A program made the position numbers and the translations under genes. This document shows, piece after piece, positions 56,205 through 64,000 of a stretch of 64,000 nt of DNA. Numbering within the stretch: position 1 is the first letter of the stretch; every line of letters starts with the position of its first letter. The notes below the pieces were generated by a model. It searched no databases. It was not told where the DNA came from and saw only the letters and a program-made list of their open reading frames with translations. Origin of the DNA: Ottelia alismoides (taxonomy: Eukaryota > Streptophyta > Magnoliopsida > Alismatales > Hydrocharitaceae); NCBI GenBank assembly GCA_037367405.1, contig JAZKJV010002317.1, positions 806,001 through 870,000 of the forward strand, given 5' to 3'.

Positions 56205-57560
56205 ATGCTGCTGCTTCTGCCTCTGCGTCTACCAGTGCTTCAGGTAGTATACTTGCACTCCACAGTAGTAGATCAGATACATTGCCATGGATTATGGACT
56301 CGGGCGGCTACACATCACTTATGTGGCGACCAGAGTCTACTTACAAGATATACTCAGATTCCTCCAGGACGGACAGTGGTAATTGCCAATGGCACACATT
56401 CCCCCATCACTGGTCAGGGGGAGATTAGATTGACATCTTCTATGCAGCTCAAGAATGTGCTAAATGCACCTGATTTTTTCAATGAATTTGTTGTCAATTA
56501 GTCAAATTACGAAAGATCTACATTGTAGAGCAATTTTTGATCCATCTTCTTTGATTTTTCAGGACATCCATACGGGCAACGTGATTGGTCGTGGCTATGA
56601 GCAAGGAGGCCTCTACCGCCTGAATCAGACCCCATTTGCTGGAACCTCATCCTCTCCTGCTGGACAAGTATCTACTTTACTGTGGCATCTGCGCTTTGGT
56701 CATTTACCGCTTCAGAAGTTGCGTCAAGTATTACCTTATGGTCTTCCTCACACACCTATTCATTGTGAGGCGTGTCAGTTAAGAAAGCATCACATGTCGT
56801 CCTTTCCCAGTCGTCCAGGTCGGAGTAGTACCTCCAAGTTTGAATTATTCCATGTTGATGTCTGGGGTCCGAGTCCTGTACCTGATCATTAGGGACACAG
56901 ATTTTATATAGTATTTGTGGATGATTTTTCTAGAGTGTCATGGGTGTTTCTAATGAAAAATAAATCTGAAGCAGGAAATATCATTATCCATTTTCTGAAT
57001 GAAATACAAAATGTTTTCTCCACATCGGTGAAATTTGTGAGAAGTGATAATGCTTTAGAGTTGTGCACCAATGTTCTTGCCAATTATTACTCCTCAAAAG
57101 GGTTTGTTCATCAAACGTCTTGTGCTCATACATCTCAACAAAATGGAATTGCTGAAAGGAAACACCGTCACCTTCTTGATGTCACAAGATCACTCCTTAT
57201 ACAGAGTCATGTTCCCTACTCCTACTGGGTGATGCACTCACTGCATGTTACCTAATTAATCGTATGCCTTCTTCAGTCTTGAATGAACAGATTCCGTTTA
57301 CCATCATTCATCCTGACAAGGATTTGTTTACTCTTACGCCTCGTGTGTTTGGATCGGTTGCATTTGTCCATCAGTTGTCGCCTGGTACTGACAAGCTCTC
57401 TCCTAAGGCTGTCAAATGTGTTTTTGTCGGGTACTCCAGAACTCAAAAAGGGGTACAAGTGTTTTGATCCTCTGCGTCGGCGGTATATGATTAGTGCAGA
57501 TGTACATTTTTTGAAAATGTTATGTATTTTCAGCCTCAGGAGACAAGCAGCTACCACCTC
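56205..57560 (+). pseudogene. CopF protease and integrase
   Basis: Protease WIMDSG keeps the catalytic triplet, with a frameshift right after it. The frame resumes as HHLCGDQSLLTRY and VVIANGTHSPITGQGEI. GAG-pre-integrase: FSMNLLSISQITKDLHCRAI and LLWHLRFGHLPLQKLRQ, with CEACQLRKHH. Core: FHVDVWGPSPVPDH, a TAG at 56890, FYIVFVDDFSRVSWVFLM, VRSDNALELC and QNGIAERKHRHLLDVTRS, so D, D and E are all present. It ends RVFGSVAFVHQLSPGTDKL, KCVFVGYSRTQKG. Frameshifts lie near 57230 and 57455. Confidence 0.85.
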
Positions 57561-57989
57561 TATCCACTGATGCCGTGTATATGACACCACCACCTCAGAT
57601 GCCGTCACCACCACCACCACCACCACCGCCACCACCACCAAACTATATCACCGCTACCGTTTCATTATACCCGCAGGCCTCCTCCCGCTCATGGTCATGA
57701 CTCGGCTACTAGCTCGCCTATGGTATGTAATGAAAATATAAATGTTGATGGATCTGACGACATTTCTGAGCAGGATATGTTGCAGGGGCCAGATGAGACT
57801 ACAACTGATTTAGATGTTCCCATTGCTCTACGCAAGTCGAAGAGGAGTTGTGCTACATATCCATTATCTGCATCCGTATCCTTTGACAGGCTATCTGGAG
57901 ATTTCAGGTCATTTGTTGTGGCACTGTCAGCTATAGATATTCCACGCAATCATCAAGATGCTCTGTAGGATAGTAGATGGCGGCTAGCA
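57561..57989 (+). pseudogene. CopF connection region
   Basis: A (CCACCA)n run at 57585-57640 encodes a proline-rich linker, followed by an acidic part and DLDVPIALRKSKRSCATYPL, then RLSGDFRSFVVALSAIDIPR. TAG at about 57968 in place of a Gln codon. Confidence 0.75.
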
Positions 57990-59476
57990 ATGGAGGAAGA
58001 AATGGCGGGCACTTCAGTCCAGAGGAACTTGGAGTTTGGTTCCTATACCTCCAGATGTGAACCCGGTGAGCTGCAAGGGGTGTTTACAGTGAAGCACAAT
58101 GCAGATGGCTCCATTGACAGGTACAAAGCGCGTCTTGTTGCACGTGGCTTTACACAGACATACGGGGTGGATTACCTCGACACATTCTCGCCTGTAGCAC
58201 GTCATTCCACTCTACGGATCTTGTTTTCAGTTGCAGTTGCTAGAGACTGACTGCTCCATCAGCCTGGACGTGAAGAATGCATTCCTATATGGAGATTTAC
58301 AGGAAGAAGTTTATATGCAACAACCACCTGGTTTTGCTGTTGAGGGGGAGTGTTCCAAGGTATGCAGGTTACATAAGGCTATCTATGGCCTTAAGCAAAG
58401 CCCCAGAGCATGGTTTCAGAAGCTCTCAGATCTCTTCGAGAAACAAGGATAGAAACGCTCCAATGCTGATCATTCCTTGTTTGTACAGAAGACTGCTAGA
58501 GGTATCATTTATGATTATGGTTTATGTTGATGACATCTTGATTACAGGAGATGATGAGCAGGGCATAAAGCAGGCGAAAGAAATGCTGGGTAGTGAATTT
58601 GTCACTAAGGATCTTGGTGTTCTTAGATATTTTCTGGGGCTTGAATTTGCTAGAAATCCATATGGGATAGTAATGTCACAAAGGAAATATGTTACAGATC
58701 TGTTGGGTGAAACATGTATGCTTGGGTGTCGACCTGCTATGACACCAATGGATCCCAGCATGAAGCTTTATGATGATGACACAGAGGAGGTGGACAGGAG
58801 AAGATACAGAGAACTGGTAGGCAAACTGTTGTATGTCACGATCACTAGACCAGATATATTATTTGCAGTGAGTTGTGTGATCCAGTTCATGGAGCAACCA
58901 CGCCAGGTGCATATGGATGCAATACATATGATTCTTAGATATCTCAAATCTTCTCCAGGTGTAGATCTGCTATTCAAGAAAGGAAAGGGGATTTCTGTCT
59001 CAGCATGTGCAGATGCAGACTATGCAGGATGTCCCAGGGACAGGAAGTCCACCTCAGGGTATGCCGTCTATGTTGGAGATGCCCTAGTCTCATGGAGAAG
59101 CGAGAAACAGACAGTGGTAGCTAGATCTAGTGATGAATCCGAATATAGGGCTATGGCCCAGGCTACTACAGAAATGCCGTGGGTGAAAGCTGTGCTTACA
59201 GACCTATGTTTAGATGTACCACTTCCTATGAACCTGGAATGTGATAATCAGGCTGCCATGTTCATTGCAAACAATCCAGCATTCCATGAGCGGACCAAGC
59301 ACATTGAGGTTGACTGTCACTTCATACGTGACATGATTCAGAAGGGTTTCATTGCTACGTCTCATGTTACCTCAGAAAATCAGACTGCGGATATATTCAC
59401 CAAAGCATTGCTACGAGGCCCATTCCAGAAGTGTGCATCCAAGCTGAGCATGATTGATATCTATGCTCCATCTTGA
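57990..59476 (+). pseudogene. CopF reverse transcriptase and RNase H
   Basis: RT blocks: [92 protein letters not shown] (YVDD kept) and LRYFLGLEFARNPYGIVMSQ. A 3' frame open to the final TGA at 59474-59476 covers palm to RNase H: ACADADYAGCPRDRKSTSG, LVSWRSEKQTVVARSSDESE (usual AESE changed to DESE), CDNQAAMFIANNPAFHERTK and ADIFTKALLRGPFQKC. Breaks upstream lie near 58050, 58250 and 58452. Confidence 0.9.
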
Positions 59477-59483
59477 GGGGGAG

Positions 59484-59628
59484 TGTTAACGCATATAGTA
59501 GTAGTATCTGTATCTCTTCGCTATTTTCTTTTTCATTGTATGCTTGATGTAATTTACCCATAGGCTACTCTCCTATATAAGAGAGCGTAGGGCTTATGGA
59601 ATAAACAAGTCATTCGTTTTTCCCAACA
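59484..59628 (+). repeat. CopF 3' LTR
   Basis: 145 bp, preceded by the tract CTTGAGGGGGAG (59472-59483). Confidence 0.95.
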
Positions 59629-59985
59629 AGATGAATATACATGATGATATTTTTCAAAAAAAAATAACAAAATTTGCCCCAAAATGGGGTGGGGCGGAGC
59701 AGCCATGTTGGCTGCCCCCAGGGGGCAGCCCCATCAACCCCTTATATAAATATACCTTATAGTTATATTTATATTTATAAGTCATATTGTACATATTTAC
59801 ATATTCACAATCTGCCTTCTTTTCTTTATTTTTTATTTATTTATGTGAGTTTTATGCTTAAAAGTGAATAATTATTCATCAATGGAATTTTGTTAAAAGA
59901 TGGGAATTAATGAATATTTACATGCATTTGTTAAGGGTTTTAAGACAAAATGCGACAGAAAAGTTAATGAATCATGGATTCATCA

Positions 59986-62300
59986 ACCCCCTATACTTAA
60001 CTTTGCTAGTCTCTTAGCAAACACTTATTTGAAAAATAAGGGGAAATAAGAAAGTTAGAACGAATTTGTTTTCCCAAACCAATTCATGAGAACAGACAAA
60101 GGACAGAGCTCGATCGGGCCTGAAACAAGCATTTTGTCGGATCCTAAATTAGGATTAGGATTTTATCCTCAACAGTCCTCAAGTTCCAATAATCCTTATT
60201 CAAGATCACTTCATCGGCTATTTCAGACTCACTTATTCATATCGCAAACTCTATCATCCTTGAAGTCAATTTGTACAGTGTGTGAATTGATTTAGCTCTT
60301 CCTGCTTAGAGAACCGAAGAAACCATCCATCCCGGCTATACACTTCTATTGCTTCCTCATCCAGTTACTATTTCCTCGGGGAGGGAGGTATTCCCTTATG
60401 AGGTCAGTTCTGCTATGTCCACAATCGAATATAGAGAGAAGATAGAAGAATGAGAAAAAAAGTGGAGAACGACCAGTGTAGACGCATCTCCTTGTGAAGC
60501 TCAACCGATGTAGCTAAGTCTCCACTAAGATGTGCAGGCATTTTTGGTGGAAGCTCAGACCATTGTGGTCGAATTTGTATTTGGTGGCTTCTTCTTTGAT
60601 TTGACTTTGTAATTTGCTTGCACTGCATTCATCTCTTTGTGCCTCGACGGATATAGCATCTTTTGTTCCGTCCCTTTTTTGAGGTCTTAGAAAAAATTGT
60701 GTCAGCAGATCCTTCCCTCATCCGAGGCAACTATCGCAACCCCAATCTCTCCCGTCTTTAGACTTCAATGCCGCAAAGACAAGGATAGAAACACACTACC
60801 AAAATGTATGACCCTTTGCAATTCTATGCAAGTCGAGCTAAGTGCGGAGTGCATGTGTTCAAGATTGGTTCACTGGTGTAGAATTGTACGGATGACACCA
60901 AATGGTCTACTTAAGCACATATGACTTGATTTACCGAATATGGTCTTATGGAACCCAAAGATTTTAAGTCACAGACCTGAAGAGTCTAAATTCCAGATCC
61001 TAACTAGGCTCCTTACAATGGAAGTTAAAAGCCGTGATCAAGCTCCGTCCTTTAGACTAGACTCAATCGTTAATTCCAGAAATCAAACTTATTCTGAAAA
61101 ATGCGAATGCAAATGCAACCGTGTTTTTAAGAAGTATATTTTTTCTGAATTTTACTCGTTTTTATGGATTTTACGGCTTTTGTAATTTTTAGGACTTTTA
61201 AAATTTTGTATTTTTATGGATTTTATGGTTTTTATAAACAAGTCGTTTTTATTCACGGGTTTTACAGGATATATTTTTATTTAGGTTAAGTATCTAATAA
61301 ATTGTACAGTTTTTATCTACAGAGAATTTTACAAGGATTGAGTAATTTTTACACATGTTTTAATAAATAATGATTTTATATGAGCATCTTACATATTTAA
61401 ATACATATTTTAGTTACAGGATTTAAATACTAGTTTTAAACTTATTTTACTTATTTACAAGGATTTTATAAGTAATAGATAAATACATAAATGGATTTTG
61501 AATTAATCCTCGCCCACTTTTTAATAAATTTTTATAGATATATAAAATATATAAAAGTACGAGTTATGGACAAAAAGTATATATACAATATATACGCACC
61601 CCCCTATGCTTAGCTTGAACTAGGTCCCCATAGCGTCAAAAGAGAAAAAATGAGGACATAACTCGTGCTAAGTAAAAGTGGGTAAAAAAGAATATACGGA
61701 CAAGTCATTCAACCCTCCCTCTATACTTACAATCTGGTAATCGTAAGTATAACGGGAGAGCAAAAACGAGATGACTGAGTGAAAAGAATAAAATAACGAA
61801 AGTTCCAAAAGGAATAAAGAAATACGAGATCATGGAAATCACTCGGTCCCCCTATACTTAGGATAAGGCATCCTAAGTATAGAAAAGAGTGTAGCCAAAA
61901 ATCGGAGACCTGTGATTTGTGGAGAAGAAAAGATATATACAAAAGAATCAAAATAAAATGTAAAACGTGAATCGGTGAACAATCGATCCTCCCTATACTC
62001 AGGATCTGGTATCCTAAGCATAAAAGACGAGCAAAAAATGGGGTCGATTGTGGTCTACGAAGAATATACAAGTGTTGCGGCTATCCAGAAATCGAATGGC
62101 TCAAAAGAATCTGTACATGATGAGGTGAAGTGAAAGAATGATCATGATTCCTGTACAAAATAGATCACTTCTGTACGTGCCAGATGATCAGTAGTCCCGA
62201 CGAAGTGCTTCAGCATCTGCCCGTTAACCATGAACGGTTTTGCACCAGGTGACACATCTGATATTGTTACTGCCATTGTCGTGCACTATTCTGACTATAT
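59986..62300 (-). other. Ath2 spacer between integrase and 3' LTR
   Basis: No conserved frame. 60370-60680 matches the Ath1 spacer. 61200-61570 is AT-rich. Four copies of a hairpin/G-tract motif lie at 61600-62023. No env-like protein is supported. Confidence 0.6.
61600..62023 (-). repeat. Four hairpin/G-tract motifs in Ath2
   Basis: Motif starts at about 61601, 61719, 61850 and 61991 (spacing roughly 118-141 bp). The third is a perfect 13-bp inverted repeat CTATACTTAGGAT/ATCCTAAGTATAG (61852-61864, 61870-61882). The second pairs TATACTTAC/GTAAGTATA (61722-61730, 61743-61751). The fourth pairs 61993-62005 with 62011-62023 with mismatches. The first has only one arm. On the sense strand each ends in a G-run like the real tract at 59984-59998. 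Confidence 0.8.
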
Positions 62301-62310
62301 ACGGTCCTTC

Positions 62311-63360
62311 TCACTTGCTTTTTAATTTGCCGGGAAAAATTCTCAACCTTGCATTGAACAACCAGACTTTCTGCCCAGGGACAAAGCTCTTGTGCCGAAT
62401 GTGTCTGTCATGCCATGTCTTCACTTTGTCCTTATAAATGAGGGTGTTCTCGTATGCTTGATTTCGAATCTCTACCAGCTCATTCAGATCTATCTTCCTC
62501 TTGGCTTCTGCTTTCTGCATATCCAGTAAGATTTCTCGAATTGCCCATTCAGATTTGTGCATGATTTCTACGGGCAAGTGGCGCGGCTTTCCATAAACCA
62601 ATCTGAATGGAGAAGTACCTAAGGGAGTTTTGTAAGCAGTACGATATGCCCAAAGAACCTGATCTAGAAGCAGTGACCAGTTCTTTCTATCCGGTCGTAC
62701 TAATTTCTGAAGAATCGATTTCACCTCCATATTTGAAACTTCAGCGATGCCGTTCGTCTGTGGGTGGTAAGGAGAAGCTACTCTGTGATCAATGCCGTAT
62801 TGCTTCACTAGCTTTTTGACCTCCTTATTGATGAAATGGCTACCCTCATCTGAAATAAGAATACGTGGAATCCCGAACCGCGAAATAATGTGTTCCCTTA
62901 GGAACTTGCAAACGGTTTTACTATTTGCGGTTCGTGCGGGTATAACCTCTACCCATCTACTAACATAATCTATAGCGAGAAGTATGTACTCAAAGCAGCT
63001 GCTAGAAGGAAACGGTCCCATGAAATCTATGCCCCATGCGTCAAAAATCTCGCAAATGAGAAAGGGTCATATCGACATCGCGTCTCTAGCACTGACTGTC
63101 CCTACTGCTTTCTGACAATCTGGGCAACTCTTCACAAATGTACAGGCATCTCTAGTAAGAGTCGGCCACCATAATCCGCTCTGGAGTACCTTCTGCGCTG
63201 TCCTCTTCCCTGAGTGATGTCCTCCTGCTTCTAAAGAATGGCACAACGTGAGGACACTATTATTTTCCTCCTGAGGAATACAACGCCGATAAACACAAAC
63301 CGGTCCTTCGCGAAAAAGAACCAGATCCTCCCAGTGGTAATATCGTGCCTCAGAAACTAG
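62311..63360 (-). pseudogene. Ath2 integrase
   Basis: 62311-63021 (minus) is one open frame of 236 residues from [20 protein letters not shown] through RAVSRWVEV-like sequence, [55 protein letters not shown] (D, D and E all present), then [20 protein letters not shown] and [20 protein letters not shown] to [20 protein letters not shown]. The HHCC zinc region lies at 63030-63360, with a stop between (near 63060). This is much better preserved than in Ath1. Transfers the DNA copy into the host chromosome. Confidence 0.85.
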
Positions 63361-63519
63361 TTTATCAACTCGGTTCTTTGGCTAACCTTGAGGACTTTTC
63401 TTTGTGACCAGAAAGTTCACTATGTCTGCATACCATGGAAGTTCGATAACCGCAAAGATGCTCTCGTCAGGAAATCTCTCTGCGATCTCTGGCGTGTACT
63501 CGTCTGAAGTCTGATCTGT

Positions 63520-63973
63520 CTGTAATCAGGAGAGGTGATCAGCTACCACATTCTTTACCCCAGGTTTATCTTTCATTTCCAAATCGAATTCCTGAAGTAA
63601 TAGAATCCATCATAGAAGGCGTGCCTTAGCATCCTTCTTTTCCATCAGAAATCGGATAGCTGAATGATCTGTGTATACGGTAATTTTCGAGCCAAAAGAT
63701 AAGATCGGAATTTATCTAAAGCAAACACTACTGCCAACATCTCCTTTTCGGTCACTGTGTAATTGCGCTGAGCATCGTCTAAGGTTCTGCTGGCATAGTG
63801 AATGCAACAGGAAGTCCATTCCTCCCCTGTCCTAATACAACCCCAACCGCGAAATCTGAAGCATCCGTCATGATCTCGAAGGGAAGAGACCAATCGGGCG
63901 GTTGTAGGACAGGAGCACTGATAATTTTTTCTTTAAGTGTGAGAAAGGCATTAAGACATTTATCATTTAACAA
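63520..63973 (-). pseudogene. Ath2 RNase H, 5' part in window
   Basis: Minus strand: [60 protein letters not shown] sequence, and in the next frame [40 protein letters not shown]. Typical of Ty3/gypsy RNase H after RT. A frameshift near 63800 separates the two frames. RT continues beyond the right edge of the window. Confidence 0.85.
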
Positions 63974-64000
63974 GAACTCGATGTCTTTGCCTAATAACTC

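Larger units (their letters stand above)
54498..59628 (+). mobile_element. CopF, youngest copia element
   Basis: Perfect 5-bp duplication AGATG (54493-54497, 59629-59633). LTRs are 145 bp with two differences by eye. PBS exact, polypurine tract intact, 5131 bp. It belongs to the CopA lineage and carries all domains, with several stops and frameshifts in gag and pol. It sits in the foldback element FB1. Confidence 0.95.
54211..59743. mobile_element. FB1, foldback element split by CopF
   Basis: 54211-54497 plus 59634-59743 form one near-perfect inverted repeat of about 397 bp. The ends are AAGGGAAAAATGGGGCTGCC and the complement AAGGGGTTGATGGGGCTGCC. The inner arms contain CTCCTACGGCCTCCATC and its complement (54367-54383, 54434-54450) around a short loop near 54390-54430. 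No frame. The target duplication is unclear (TATATA-rich flanks). Confidence 0.8.
51394..59985 (-). repeat. Ath2 3' LTR (left), about 3.1 kb net
   Basis: It starts TGATGCGACTAAAATCCG and ends GGATTCATCA. FB1 (54211-59743), which itself holds CopF, splits it. 53270-54180 is very AT-rich and 52050-53240 more GC-rich. Short frames lack recognisable domains. Confidence 0.65.
51394..64000 (-). mobile_element. Ath2, second Athila-like element, continues beyond the window
   Basis: The left LTR (51394-59985, with FB1 and CopF inside) is followed by a polypurine complement ACCCCCTATACTTAA, the spacer, integrase (62311-63350) and RNase H (63520-63973), all on the minus strand. It appears inserted into the right LTR of Ath1. 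RT, gag and the 5' LTR lie to the right of the window. Confidence 0.8.

Overview
The window reads as nuclear DNA of a flowering plant, and nearly all of it is transposable elements. The evidence is several Ty1/copia elements primed by initiator-Met tRNA (TGGTATCAGAGC), two Ty3/gypsy elements of the Athila type, a plant RTE-type LINE tail, many small elements with 8-bp target duplications, and one host fragment that resembles the plant CYP74 enzyme allene oxide synthase. A monocot is possible but not proven. No intact host gene, tRNA, rRNA or CRISPR array was found. I name the elements CopA-CopF (copia), NA1/NA2 (copia-like elements without pol), TRIM1, Ath1/Ath2 (Athila-like), RTE1, FB1 (foldback), and MITE-a and MITE-b (small elements with terminal inverted repeats).

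Layout. 1-5720: AT-rich sequence, then two related minus-strand non-coding elements, with NA1 inserted in the primer-binding site of NA2. 5720-10175: unassigned sequence with a decayed tandem duplication, a possible host exon and MITE-b copies, one nested inside another. 10176-31011: one 20.8-kb nest. The host is CopA (+). Its gag holds a hAT-like insert, then CopC (which holds MITE-a and CopD), then another MITE-a. Its connection region holds TRIM1, and its RNase H holds CopB. With the inserts removed, the CopA reading frames continue across each gap. 31831-36981: CopE (-), carrying a MITE-b. 37790-38301: allene oxide synthase pseudogene fragment, cut off at the edge of Ath1.

38302 to the right edge: Ath1 (-) with LTRs of about 3.3 kb, carrying MITE-b, RTE1 and MITE-a. 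Its right LTR is interrupted by Ath2 (-), whose left LTR holds the foldback FB1, itself split by CopF, the youngest-looking copia (LTRs differ at two positions). Ath2 runs off the window at its RNase H/RT region.

The five related copia elements (A, B, D, E, F) share LTRs of 142-155 bp, the same PBS, a GC-rich leader and one gag family. All have stop codons or frameshifts. CopD has lost its integrase. CopC is a different copia lineage with a GAATATTC-rich LTR. The most interesting signals are the clean nesting order with target duplications, arrays of 'hairpin plus G-tract' motifs copying the polypurine tract in both Athila-like elements, the motif-filled MITE families, and the GAATATTC array in CopC's LTR.
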